Part shown: positions 47,471-61,013 of the stretch, one piece after another
How positions within the stretch are numbered: position 1 is the first letter of the stretch
How the letters are laid out: every line of letters begins with the position of its first letter
Notes under the pieces: model-generated
Databases searched by the model: none
What the model was told of the DNA's origin: nothing
What the model saw: only the letters and a program-made list of their open reading frames with translations
Assembly: GCA_030762895.1 (NCBI GenBank)
Contig: JAUPTC010000240.1
Span: 1 to 64,000, forward strand
DNA from: Sophora flavescens
Taxonomy: Eukaryota > Streptophyta > Magnoliopsida > Fabales > Fabaceae
Length of the DNA: 64,000 nt
Direction of reading: 5' to 3'
Program-made: the position numbers and the translations under genes

Positions 47471-50400
47471 GCCACTTTCAACGTCAGTTCTTTAAACAAC
47501 TGACGTTAAAAGTGAACCTTTTAACTTCAGTTCTTTTAACAACTGAAGTAAAAGGTGATTGATTTTCTAGTGAGCCACTTTCAACGTCAGTTCTTTAAAC
47601 AACTGACATTAAAAGTGAACCTTTTAACTTCAGTTCTTTTAACAACTTAAGTAAAGGGTGATTGATTTTTTAGTGAGCCACTTTTAACGTCAGTTCTTTA
47701 AACAACTGACGTTAAAAGTGAACCTTTTAACTTCAGTTCTTTTAACAACTGAAGTAAAAGGTGATTGATTTTCTAGTGAGCCACTTTCAACGTCAGTTCT
47801 TTAAACAACTGACGTTAAAAGTGAACCTTTTAACTTCAGTTCTTTTAACAACTGAAGTAAAAGGTGATTGATTTTCTAGTGAGCCACTTTCAACGTCAGT
47901 TCTTTAAACAACTGACGTTAAAAGTGAGCCTTTTAACTTCAGTTCTTTTAACAACTGAAGTAAAAGGTGATTGATTTTTTAGTGAGCCACTTTCAACGTC
48001 AGTTCTTTAAACAACTGACGTTAAAAGTGAAACTTTTAACTTCAGTTCTTTTAACAACTAAAGTAAAAGGTGATTGATTTTCTAGTGAGCCACTTTTAAC
48101 GTCAGTTCTTTAAACAACTGACGTTAAAAGTGAAACTTTAAACTTCAGTTCTTTTAACAACTGAAGTAAAAGGTGATTGATTTTCTAGTGAGCCCGTTAA
48201 AAGTGAACCTTTTAACTTCAGTTCTTTTAACAACTGAAGTAAAAGGTGATTGATTTTCTAGTGAGCCACTTTCAACGTCAGTTCTTTAAACAACTGACGT
48301 TAAAAGTGAACCTTTTAACTTCAGTTCTTTTAACAACTGAAGTAAAAGGTGATTGATTTTTTAGTGAGCCACTTTCAACGTCAGTTCTTTAAACAACCGA
48401 CGTTAAAAGTGAACCTTTTAACTTCAGTTCTTTTAACAACTGAAGTAAAAGGTGATTGATTTTCTAGTGAGCCACTTTTAACGTCAGTTCTTTAAACAAC
48501 AGACGTTAAAAGTGAACCTTTTAACTTCAGTTCTTTTAACAACAGAAGTAAAAGGTGATTGATTTTCTAGTGAGCCACTTTCAACGTCAGTTCTTTAAAC
48601 AACTGACGTTAAAAGTGAACCTTTTAACTTCAGTTCTTTTAACAACTGAAGTAAAGGGTGATTGATTTTCTAGTGAGCCACTTTTAACGTCAGTTCTTTA
48701 AACAACTGACGTTAAAAGTGAACCTTTTAACTTCAGTTCTTTTAACAACTGAAGTAAAATGTGATTGATTTTCTAGTGAGTCACTTTTAACGTCAGTTCT
48801 TTAAACAACTGACGTTAAAAGTGAACCTTTTAACTTCAGTTCTTTTAACAACTGAAGTAAAAGGTGATTGATTTTTTTTGTGAGCCACTTTTAACGTCAG
48901 TTCTTTAAACAACTGACGTTAAAAGTGAACCTTTTAACTTCAGTTCTTTTAACAACTGAAGTAAAAGGTGATTGATTTTCTAGTGAGCCACTTTCAACGT
49001 CAGTTCTTTAAACAACTGACGTTAAAAGTGAACCTTTTAACTTCAGTTCTTTTAACAACTGAAGTAAAAGGTGATTGATTTTCTAGTGAGCCACTTTTAA
49101 CGTCAGTTCTTTAAACAACTGACATTAAAACTGAACCTTTTAACTTCAGTTCTTTTAACAACTGAAGTAAAAGATGATTGATTTTCTAGTGAGCCACTTT
49201 CAACGTCAGTTCTTTAAACAACTGACGTTAAAAGTGAACCTTTTAACTTCAGTTCTTTTAACAACCGAAGTAAAAGGTGATTGATTTTCTAGTGAGCCAC
49301 TTTTAACGTCAGTTCTTTAAACAACTGACGTTAAAAGTGAACCTTTTAACTTCAGTTCTTTTAACAACTGAAGTAAAAGGTGATTGATTTTTTAGTGAGC
49401 CACTTTTAACGTCAGTTCTTTAAACAACTGACGTTAAAAGTGAACCTTTTAACTTCAGTTCTTTTAACAACTGAAGTAAAAGGTGATTGATTTTCTAGTG
49501 AGCCACTTTAAACGTCAGTTCTTTAAACAACAAACGTTAAAAGTGAACCTTTTATTTCATTCTTTTAACCTGAAGTAAAATGTGATTGATTTTCTAGTGA
49601 GCCAGCTCTTTAAACAACTGACGTTAAAAGTGAACCTTTTAACATCAGTTCTTTTAACAACTGAAGTAAAAGGTGATTGATTTTCTAGTGAGCCACTTTT
49701 AACGTCAGTTCTTTAAACAACTGACGTTAAAAGTGAACCTTTTAACTTCAGTTCTTTTAACAACTGAAGCAAAGGGTGATTGACTTTTTAGTGAGCCACT
49801 TTCTCCGTCAGTTCTTTAAACAACCGACGTTAAAAGTGAACCTTTTAACTTCAGTTCTTTTAACAACTGAAGTAAAAGGTGATTGATTTTTAGTGAGCCA
49901 CTTTTAACGTCAGTTCTTTAAACAACTGACGTTAAAAGTGAACCTTTTAACTTCAGTTCTTTTAACAACTGATGTAAAAGGTGATTGATTTTCTAGTGAG
50001 TCACTTTTAACGTCAGTTCTTTAAACAACTGACGTTAAAAATGAACCTTTTAACTTCAGTTCTTTTAACAACTGAAGTAAAAGGTGATTGATTTTCTAGT
50101 GAGCCACTTTTAACGTCAGTTCTTTAAACAACTGACGTTAAAAGTGAACCTTTTAACTTCAGTTCTTTTAACAACTGAAGTAAAAGGTGATTGATTTTCT
50201 AGTGAGCCACTTTTAACGTCAGTTCTTTAAACAACTGACGTTAAAAGTGAACCTTTTAACTTCAGTTCTTTTAACAACTGAAGTAAAAGGTGGTTGATTT
50301 TTTTGTGAGCCACTTTCAACGTCAGTTCTTTAAACAACTGACGTTAAAAGTGAACCTTTTAACTTCAGTTCTTTTAACAACTGAAGTAAAGGGTGATTGA

Positions 50401-52124
50401 TTTTCTAGTGAGCCACTTTCAACGTCAGTTCTTTAAACAACTGACGTTCAAAGTGAAACTTTTAACTTCAGTTCTTTTAACAACTGAAGTAAAAGGTGAT
50501 TGATTTTTTTGTGAGCCACTTTTAACGTCAGTTCTTTAAACAACCGACGTTAAAAGTGAACCTTTTAACTTCAGTTCTTTTAACAACTGAAGTAAAAGGT
50601 GATTGATTTTCTAGTGAGCCACTTTTAACGTCAGTTCTTTAAACAACTGACGTTAAAAGTGAACCTTTTAACTTCAGTTCTTTTAACAACTGAAGTAAAA
50701 GGTGATTGATTTTCTAGTGAGCCACTTTCAACATCAGTTCTTTAAACAACTGACGTTAAAAGTGAACCTTTTAACTTCAGTTCTTTTAACAACTAAAGTA
50801 AAAGGTGATTGATTTTCTAGTGAGCCACTTTTAACGTCAGTTCTTTAAACAACTGACGTTAAAAGTGAACCTTTTAACTTCAGTTCTTTTAACAACTAAA
50901 GTAAAAGGTGATTGATTTTCTAGTGAGCCACTTTTAACGTCAGTTCTTTAAACAACTGACGTTAAAAGTGAAACTTTTAACATCAGTTCTTTTAACAACT
51001 GAAGTAAAAGGTGATTGATTTTCTAGTGAGCCACTTTCAACGTCAGTTCTTTAAACAACTGACGTTAAAAGTGAACCTTTTAACTTCAGTTCTTTTAACA
51101 ACTGAAGTAAAAGGTGATTGATTTTTATTTTTTGAGCCACTTTCAACGTCAGTTCTTTAAACAACTGACGTTAAAAGTGAACTGATGTAAAAGGTGATTG
51201 ATTTTCTAGTGAGCCACTTTCAACGTCAGTTCTTTAAACAACTGACGTTAAAAGTGAACCTTTTAACTTCAGTTCTTTTAACAACTGAAGTAAAAGGTGA
51301 TTGATTTTCTAGTGAGCCACTTTCAACGTCAGTTCTTTAAACAACTGACGTTAAAAGTGAACCTTTTAACTTCAGTTCTTTTAACAACTGAAGTAAAAGG
51401 TGATTGATTTTTTTTGTGAGCCACTTTTAACGTCAGTTCTTTAAACAACCGACGTTAAAAGTGAACCTTTTAACTTCAGTTCTTTTAACAACTGAAGTAA
51501 AAGGTGATTGATTTTCTAGTGAGCCACTTTTAACGTCAGTTCTTTAAACAACTGACGTTAAAAGTGAACCTTTTAACTTCAGTTCTTTTAACAACTGAAG
51601 TAAAAGGTGATTGATTTTCTAGTGAGCCACTTTAAACGTCAGTTCTTTAAACAACTGACGTTAAAAGTGAACCTTTTAACTTCAGTTCTTTTAACAACTG
51701 AAGTAAAAGGTGATTGATTTTCTAGTGAGCCATTTTCAACGTCAGTTCTTTAAACAACTGACGTTAAAAGTGAACCTTTTAAATTCAGTTCTTTTAACAA
51801 CTGAAGTAAAAGGTGATTGATTTTCTAGTGAGCCACTTTCAACGTCAGTTCTTTAAACAACTGACGTTAAAAGTGAACCTTTTAACTTCAGTTCTTTTAA
51901 CAACTGAAGTAAAAGGTGATTGATTTTCTAGTGAGCCACTTTCAACGTCAGTTCTTTAAACAACTGACGTTAAAAGTGAACCTTTTAACTTCAGTTCTTT
52001 TAACAACTGAAGTAAAAGGTGATTGATTTTCTAGTGAGCCACTTTCAACGTCAGTTCTTTAAACAACGACGTTAAAAGTGAACCTTTTAACTTCAGTTCT
52101 TTTAACAACTAAAGTAAAAGGTGA

Positions 52125-52290
52125 TTAATTTTTAGTGAGCTGACTTGATCTTTAAACAAGGCGTTAAAGTGAACCTTTTAACTTCAGTTCTTTTAACAAC
52201 AAGAAAGGTGGCGTTTCTAGTGACCACTTTTAACGTCAGTTCTTTAAACCAGCGGCGTTAAGTAAAAGTATTAAAAGGTGATTGATTTTT
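52125..52290 (+). repeat. Disturbed island inside a homogeneous domain
   Basis: Reads GAGCTGACTTGATC, AACAAGGCG, AACAACAAGAAAGGTGGCG and AACCAGCGGCG, then AGTAAAAGTATTAAAAGG. These are the same kinds of change as in the GCGG subfamily at the window ends, but here they are confined to about 1.5 units flanked by clean units. Confidence 0.7.
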
Positions 52291-54885
52291 TAGTGAGCCA
52301 CTTTCAACGTCAGTTCTTTAAACAACTGACGTTAAAAGTGAACCTTTTAACTTCAGTTCTTTTAACAACTAAAGTAAAGGGGGGTTGATTTTCTAGTGAG
52401 CCACTTTCAACGTCAGTTCTTTAAACAACTGACGTTAAAAGTGAACCTTTTAACTTCAGTTCTTTTAACAACTGAAGTAAAAGGTGATTGATTTTCTAGT
52501 GAGCCACTTTTAACGTCAGTTCTTCAAACAACTATCATTAAAAGTGAACCTTTTAACTTCAGTTCTTTTCACAACTGAAGTAAAAGGTGATTGATTTTTT
52601 TGTGAGCCACTTTTAATGTCAGTTCTTTAAACAACTGACGTTAAAAGTGAACCTTTTAACTTCAGTTCTTTTAACAACTGAAGTAAAAGGTGATTGATTT
52701 TTTTTGTGAGCCACTTTTAACGTCAGTTCTTTAAACAACTGACGTTAAAAGTGAACCTTTTAACTTCAGTTCTTTTAACAACTAAAGTAAAAGGTGATTG
52801 ATTTTCTAGTGAGCCACTTTTAACGTCAGTTCTTTAAACAACTGACGTTAAAAGTGAACCTTTTAACTTCAGTTCTTTTAACAACTGAAGTAAAAGGTGA
52901 TTGATTTTTTAGTGAGCCACTTTTAACGTCAGTTCTTTAAACAATTGACGTTAAAAGTGAACTTTTAACTTCAGTTCTTTTAACAACTGAAGTAAAAGGT
53001 GATTGATTTTCTAGTGAGCCACTTTTAACGTCAGTTCTTTAAACAAGTGACATTAAAAGTGAACCTTTTAACTCAGTTCTTTTAACAACTGAAGTAAAAG
53101 GTGATTGATTTTCTAGTGAGCCACTTTCAACGTTAGTTCTTTAAACAACTGACGTTAAAAGTGAACCTTTTAACTTCAGTTCTTTTAACAACTGAAGTAA
53201 AAGGTGATTGATTTTCTAGTGAGCCACTTTTAACGTCAGTTCTTTAAACAACTGACGTTAAAAGTGAACCTTTTAACTTCAGTTCTTTTAACAACTGAAG
53301 TAAAAGGTGATTGATTTTCTAGTGAGCCACTTTCAACGTCAGTTATTTAAACAACCGACGTTAAAAGTGAACCTTTTAACTTCAGTTCTTTTAACAACTG
53401 AAGTAAAAGGTGATTGATTTTCTAGTGAGCCACTTTCAACGTTTCACTTTTTAACTTCAGTTCTTTTATCAACTGAAGTAAAAGGTGATTGATTTTCTAG
53501 TGAGCCACTTTTAACGTCAGTTCTTTAAACAACTGACGTTAAAAGTGAACCTTTTAACTTCAGTTCTTTTAACAACTAAAGTAAAAGGTGATTGATTTTC
53601 AAGTGAGCCACTTTCAACGTCAGTTCTTTAAACAACTGATGTTAAAAGTGAACATTTTAACTTCAGTTCTTTTAACAACTGAAGTAAAAGGTGATTGATT
53701 TTCTAGTGAGCCACTATTAACGTCAGTTCTTTAAACAAATGTCGTTAAAAGTGAACCTTTTAACTTCAGTTCTTTTATCAACTGAAGTAAAAGGTGATTG
53801 ATTTTTTAGTGAGCCACTTTTAACGTCAGTTCTTTAAACAACTGACGTTAAAAGTGAACCTTTTAACTTCAGTTCTTTTAACAACTGAAGTAAAAGGTGA
53901 TTGATTTTCTAGTGAGCCACTTTCAACGTCAGTTCTTTAAAAAACTGACGTTAAAAGTGAACCTTTTAACTTCAGTTCTTTTAACAACTGAAGTAAAAGG
54001 TGATTGATTTTTTTGTGAGCCAATATCATCGTCAGTTCTTTAAACAACTGACCTTAAAGGTGAACCTTTTAACTTCAGTTCTTTTAACAACTGAAGTAAA
54101 AGGTGATTGATTTTCTAGTGAGCCACTTTCAACGTCGGTTCTTTAAACAACTGACGTTAAAAGTGAACCTTTTTACTTCAGTTCTTTTAACAACTGAAGT
54201 AAAAGGTGATTGATTTTCTAGTGAGCCACTTTTAACGTCAGTTCTTTAAACAACTGACGTTAAAAGTGAACCTTTTAACTTCAGTTCTTTTAACAACTGA
54301 AGTAAAAGGTGATTGATTTTCTAGTGAGCCACTTTCAACGTCGGTTCTTTAAACAACTGACGTTAAAAGTGAACCTTTTAACTTCAGTTCTTTTAACAAC
54401 TGAAGTAAAAGGTGATTGATTTTCTAGTGAGCCACTTTTAACGTCAGTTCTTTAAACAACTGACGTTAAAAGTGAACCTTTTAACTTCAGTTCTTTTAAC
54501 AACTGAAGTAAAAGGTGATTGATTTTCTAGTGAGCCACTTTTAACGTCAGTTCTTTAAACAACTGGCGTTAAAAGTGAACCTTTTAACCTTAGTTCTTTT
54601 AACAACTGAAGTAAAAGGTGATTGATTTTCTAGTGAGCCACTTTTAACGTCAGTTCTTTAAACAACTGACGTTAAAAGTGAACCTTTTAACTTCAGTTCT
54701 TTTAACAACTGAAGTAAAAGGTGATTGATTTTCTAGTGAGCCACTTTTAACGTCAGTTCTTTAAACAACTGACGTTAAAAGTGAACCTTTTAACTTCAGT
54801 TCTTTTAACAACTGAAGTAAAAGGTGATTGATTTTCTAGTGAGCCACTTTCAACGTCAGTTCTTTAAACCACTGACGTTAAAAGT

Positions 54886-54950
54886 GAACGTCGAGTTCTT
54901 TTAACAAGCGACGTTAAAGGTGATTGATTTTCACTTTTAACGTCATTTCT
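54886..54950 (+). repeat. Disturbed island with GCGG-type changes
   Basis: GTGAACGTCGAGTTC, then AACAAGCGACGTTAAAGG, then the linker fused to CACTTTTAACG without CTAGTGAGC. Clean units lie on both sides. Confidence 0.7.
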
Positions 54951-57900
54951 TTAAACAACGTACGTTAAAAGTGAACCTTTAACTTCAGTTCTTTTAAAAA
55001 CTGAAGTAAAAGGTGATTGATTTTCTAGTGAGCCACTTTCAACGTCAGTTCTTTAAACAACTGACGTTAAAAGTGAACCTTTTAACTTCAGTTCTTTTAA
55101 CAACTGAAGTAAAAGGTGATTGATTTTCTAGTGAGCCACTTTTAACGTCAGTTCTTTAAACAACTGGCGTTAAAAGTGAACCTTTTAACTTCAGTTCTTT
55201 TAACAACTGAAGTAAAAGGTGATTGATTTTCTAGTGAGCCACTTTTAACGTCAGTTCTTTAAACAACTGTCGTTAAAAGTGAACCTTTTAACTTCAGTTC
55301 TTTTAACAACTGAAGTAAAAGGTGATTGATTTTCTAGTGAGCCACTTTCAACGTCAGTTCTTTAAACAACTGACGTTAAAAGTGAACCTTTTAACTTCAG
55401 TTCTTTTAACAACTGAAGTAAAAGGGGGTTGATTTTCTAGTGAGCCACTTTCAACGTCAGTTCTTTAAACAACTGACGTTAAAAGTGAACCTTTTAACTT
55501 CAGTTCTTTTATCAACTGAAGTTAAAGGTGATTGATTTTCTAGTGAGCCACTTTCAACGTCAGTTCTTTAAACAACTGACGTTAAAAGTGAACCGTTTAA
55601 CTTCAGTTCTTTTAACAACTGAAGTAAAATGTGATTGATTTTCTAGTGAGCCACTTTCAACGTCAGTTCTTTAAACAACTGTCGTTAAAAGTGAACCTTT
55701 TAACTACAGTTCTTTTAACAACTGAAGTAAAAGGTGATTGATTTTCTAGTGAGCCACTTTTAACGTCAGTTCTTTAAACAACTGACGTTAAAAGTGAACC
55801 TTTTAACTTCAGTTCTTTTAACAACTGAAGTAAAAGGTGATTGATTTTCTAGTGAGCCACTTTTAACGTCAGTTCTTTAAACAGCTGACGTTAAAAGTGA
55901 ACCTTTTAACTTCAGTTCTTTTAACAACTGAAGTAAAAGGTGATTGATTTTCTAGTGAGCCACTTTTAACGTCAGTTCTTTAAACAACCGACGTTAAAAG
56001 TGAACCTTTTAACTTCAGTTCTTTTAACAACTGAAGTAAAAGGTGATTGATTTTCTAGTGAGCCACTTTCAACGTCAGTTCTTTAAACAACTGGCGTTAA
56101 AAGTGAACCTTTTAACTTCAGTTCTTTTAACAACTGAAGTAAAAGGTGATTGATTTTTTAGTGAGCCACTTTCAACGTCAGTTCTTTAAACAACGGACGT
56201 TAAAAGTGAACCTTTTAACTTCAGTTCTTTTAACAACTGAAGTAAAAGGTGATTGATTTTCTAGTGAGCCACTTTTAACGTCAGTTCTTTAAACAACTGA
56301 CGTTAAAAGTGAACCTTTTAACTTCAGTTCTTTTAACAACTGAAGTAAAAGGTGATTGATTTTCTAGTGAGCCACTTTTAACGTCAGTTCTTTAAACAAG
56401 TGACATTAAAAGTGAACCTTTTAACTTCAGTTCTTTTAACAACTGAAGTAAAAGGTGATTGATTTTCTAGTGAGCCACTTTCAACGTCAGTTCTTTAAAC
56501 AACTGACGTTAAAAGTGAACCTTTTAACCTCAGTTCTTTTAACAACTGAAGTAAAGGGTGATTGATTTTTTAGTGAGCCACTTTTAACGTCAGTTCTTTA
56601 AACAACTGACGTTAAAAGTGAACCTTTTAACTTCAGTTCTTTTAACAACTGAAGTAAAAGGTGATTGATTTTCTAGTGAGCCACTTTTAACGTCGGTTCT
56701 TTAAACAACCGACGTTAAAAGTGAACCTTTTAACTTCAGTTCTTTTAACAACTGAAGTAAAAGGTGATTGATTTTCTAGTGAGCCACTTTCAACGTCAGT
56801 TCTTTAAACAACTGACGTTAAAAGTGAACCTTTTAACTCAGTTCTTTTAACAACTGAAGTAAAAGGTGATTGATTTTCTAGTGAGCCACTTTTAACGTCA
56901 GTTCTTTAAACAACTGACGTTAAAAGTGAACCTTTAACTTCAGTTCTTTTAACAACTGAAGTAAAAGGTGATTGATTTTCTAGTGAGCCACTTTCAACGT
57001 CAGTTCTTTAAACAACTGACGTTAAAAGTGAACCTTTTAACTTCAGTTCTTTTAACAACTGAAGTAAAAGGTGATTGATTTTCTAGTGAGCCACTTTCAA
57101 CGTCAGTTCTTTAAACAACTGACGTTAAAAGTGAACCTTTTAACTTCAGTTCTTTTAACAACTGAAGTAAAAGGTGATTGATTTTCTAGTGAGCCACTTT
57201 CAACGTCAGTTCTTTAAACAACCGACGTTAAAAGTGAACCTTTTAACTTCAGTTCTTTTAACAACTGAAGTAAAAGGTGATTGATTTTCTAGTGAGCCAC
57301 TTTCAACGTCAGTTCTTTAAACAACCGACGTTAAAAGTGAACCTTTTAACTTCAGTTCTTTTAACAACTGAAGTAAAAGGTGATTGATTTTCTAGTGAGC
57401 CACTTTTTTACGTCAGTTCTTTAAACAACTGACGTTAAAAGTGAACCTTTTAAGACCAGTTCTTTTAACAACTGAAGTAAAAGGTGATTGATTTTCTAGT
57501 GAGCCACTTTCAACGTCAGTTCTTGAAACAACTGAAGTTAAAAGTGAACCTTTTAACTTCTGTTCTTTTAACAACTGAAGTAAAAGGTGATTGATTTTCT
57601 AGTGAGCCACTTTTAACGTCAGTTCTTTAAAGTTAAAAGTGAACCAGTTCTTTTAACAACTGAAGTAAAGGGTGATTGATTTTCTAGTGAGCCACTTTTA
57701 ACGTCAGTTCTTTAAACAACTGACGTTAAAAGTGAACCTTTTAACTTCAGTTCTTTTAACAACTGAAGTAAAAGGTGATTGATTTTCTAGTGAGCCACTT
57801 TTAACGTCAGTTCTTTAAACAACTGGCGTTATAAGTGAACCTTTTAACTTCAGTTCTTTTAACAACTGAAGTAAAAGGTGATTGATTTTCTAGTTTAAAC

Positions 57901-58271
57901 AACTGACGTTAAAAGTGAACCTTTTAACTTCAGTTCTTTTAACAACTGAAGTAAAAGGTGATTGATTTTCTAGTGAGCCACTTTTAACGTCAGTTCTTTA
58001 AACAACTGCCGTTAAAAGTGAACCTTTTAACTTCAGTTCTTTTAACAACTGAAGTAAAAGGTGATTGATTTTCTAGTGAGCCACTTTTAACGTCAGTTCT
58101 TTAAACAACTGGCGTTAAAAGTGAACCTTTTAACTTCAGTTCTTTTAACAACTGAAGTAAAAGGTGATTGATTTTTAGTGAGCCACTTTCAACGTCAGTT
58201 CTTTAAACAACTGACGTTAAAAGTGAACCTTTTAACTTCAGTTCTTTTAACAACTGAAGTAAAAGGTGATT

Positions 58272-58331
58272 GATTTTCTAGTGAGCCACTTTCAACCTCA
58301 GTTCTTTTAACAACTGAAGTAAAAGGTGATT
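58272..58331 (+). repeat. 60-bp A/B hybrid unit, type 1
   Basis: Same class as 13081, with CAACCTCAG instead of CAACGTCAG on the left. Confidence 0.88.
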
Positions 58332-61013
58332 GATTTTCTAGTGAGCCACTTTTAACGTCAGTTCTTTAAACAATTGTCGTTAAAAGTGAACCTTTTAACT
58401 ACAGTTCTTTTAACAACTGAAGTAAAAGGTGATTGATTTTCTAGTGAGCCACTTTTAACGTCAGTTCTTTAAACAACTGAAGTTAAAAGTGAACCTTTTA
58501 ACTTGAGTTCTTCTAACAACTGAAGTAAAAGGTGATTTATTTTCTAGTGAGTCACTTTTAACGTCAGTTCTTTAAACAACTGTCGTTAAAAGTGAACCTT
58601 TTACCTTCAGTTCTTTTAACAAATGAAGTAAATGGTGATTGATTTTTAGTGAGCCACTTTTAACGTCAGTTCTTTAAACAACTGACGTTAAAAGTGAACC
58701 TTTTAACTTCAGTTCTTTTAACAACTGAAGTAAAGGGTGATTGATTTTCTAGTGAGCCACTTTCAACGTAAGTTCTTTAAACAACTGACGTTAAAAGTGA
58801 ACCTTTTAACTTCAGTTCTTTTAACAACTGAAGTAAAAGGTGATTGATTTTCTAGTGAGCCACTTTCAACGTCAGTTCTTTAAACAATTGACATTAAAAG
58901 TGAACCTTTTAACTTCAGTTCTTTTAACAACTGAAGTAAAAGGTGATTGATTTTCTAGTGAGTCACTTTTAACGTCAGTTCTTTAAACAACTGTCGTTAA
59001 AAGTGAACCTTTTAACTTCAGTTCTTTTAACAACTGAAGTAAAAGGTGATTGATTTTCTAGTGAGTCACTTTTGACGTCAGTTCTTTAAACAACTGTCGT
59101 TAGAAGTGAACCTTTTAACTTCAGTTCTTTTAACAACTGAAGTAAAAGGTGATTGATTTTCTAGTGAGCCACTTTCAACCTCAGTTCTTTAAACAACTGA
59201 CGTTAAAAGTGAACCTTTTAACTTCAGTTCTTTTAACAACTGAAGTAAAAGGTGATTGATTTTCTAGTGATCCACTTTCAACGTAAGTTCTTTAAACAAC
59301 TGACGTTAAAAGTGAACCTTTTAACTTCAGTTCTTTTAACAACTGAAGTAAAAGGTGATTGATTTTCTAGTGAGCCACTTTCAACGTCAGTTCTTTAAAC
59401 AACTGACGTTAAAAGTGAAACTTTTAACTTCAGTTCTTTTAACAACTGAAGTAAAAGGTGATTGATTTTCTAGTGAGCCACTTTTAACGTCAGTTCTTTA
59501 AACAACTGACGTTAAAAGTGAACCTTTTAACTTCAGTTCTTTTAACAACTGAAGTAAAAGGTGATTGATTTTCTAGTGAGCCACTTTTAACGTCAGTTCT
59601 TTAAACAACCGACGTTAAAAGTGAACCTTTTAACACCAGTTCTTTTAACAACTGAAGTAAAAGGTGATTGATTTTCTAGTGAGCCACTTTTAACGTCAGT
59701 TCTTTAAACAACTGACGTTAAAAGTGAACCTTTTAACTTCAGTTCTTTTAACAACTGAAGTAAAAGGTGATTGATTTTCTAGTGAGCCACTTTTAACGTC
59801 AGTTCTTTAAACAACGGACGTTAAAAGTGAACCTTTTAACTTCAGTTCTTTTAACAACTGAAGTAAAAGGTGATTGATTTTTAGTGAGCCACTTTCAACG
59901 TCAGTTCTTTAAACAACTGACGTTAAAAGTGAACCTTTTAACTTCGGTTCTTTTAACAACTGAAGTAAAGGTGATTGATTTTCTAGTGAGCCACTTTCAA
60001 CGTCAGTTCTTTAAACAACTGACGTTAAAAGTGAACCTTTTAACTTCAGTTCTTTTAACAACTGAAGTAAAAGGTGATTGATTTTCTAGTGAGCCACTTT
60101 TAACGTCAGTTCTTTAAACAACTGACGTTAAAAGTGAACCTTTTAACTTCAGTTCTTTTAACAACTGAAGTAAAAGGTGATTGATTTTTTAGTGAGCCAC
60201 TTTTAAGGTCAGTTCTTTAAACAACTGACGTTAAAAGTGAACCTTTTAACTTCAGTTCTTTTAACAACTGAAGTAAAAGGTGATTGATTTTCTAGTGAGC
60301 CACTTTTACCGTCAGTTCTTTAAACAACTGACGTTAAAAGTGAACCTTTTAACTTCAGTTCTTTTAACAACTGAAGTAAAAGGTGATTGATTTTTTTGTG
60401 AGCAACTTTTAACGTCAGTTCTTTAAACAACTGACGTTAAAAGTGAACCTTTTAACTTCAGTTCTTTTAACAACTGAAGTAAAAGGTGATTGATTTTCTA
60501 GTGAGCCACTTTTAACGTCAGTTCTTTAAACAACTGACGTTAAAAGTGAACCTTTTAACTTCAGTTCTTTTAACAACTGAAGTAAAAGGTGATTGATTTT
60601 CTAGTGAGCCACTTTTAACGTCAGTTCTTTAAACAACTGACGTTAAAAGTGAACCTTTTAACTTCAGTTCTTTTAACAACTGAAGTAAAAGGTGATTGAT
60701 TTTCTAGTGAGCCACTTTTAACGTCAGTTCTTTAAACAACTGGCGTCAAAAGTGAACCTTTTAACTTCAGTTCTTTTAAAAACAGAAGTAAAAGGTGATT
60801 GATTTTCTAGTGAGCCACTTTCAACGTCAGTTCTTTAAACAACTGACGTTAAAAGTGAACCTTTTAACTTCAGTTCTTTTAACAACTGAAGTAAAAGGTG
60901 ATTGATTTTTTAGTGAGTCACTTTTAACGTAAGTTCTTTAAACAACTGATGTTAAAAGTGAACCTTTTAACTTCAATTCTTTTAACAACTGAAGTAAAAG
61001 GTGATTGATTTTC

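Noticed and set aside
59884..60081. 65-codon open frame on the + strand starting at GTG, encoding a peptide that repeats with a 34-residue period
   Set aside because: The repeat period is 102 bp here because one unit lost an A (GTAAAGGTG). Since 102 is divisible by 3, the frame survives for two units. The peptide is just translated satellite, with no ribosome-binding or gene context.
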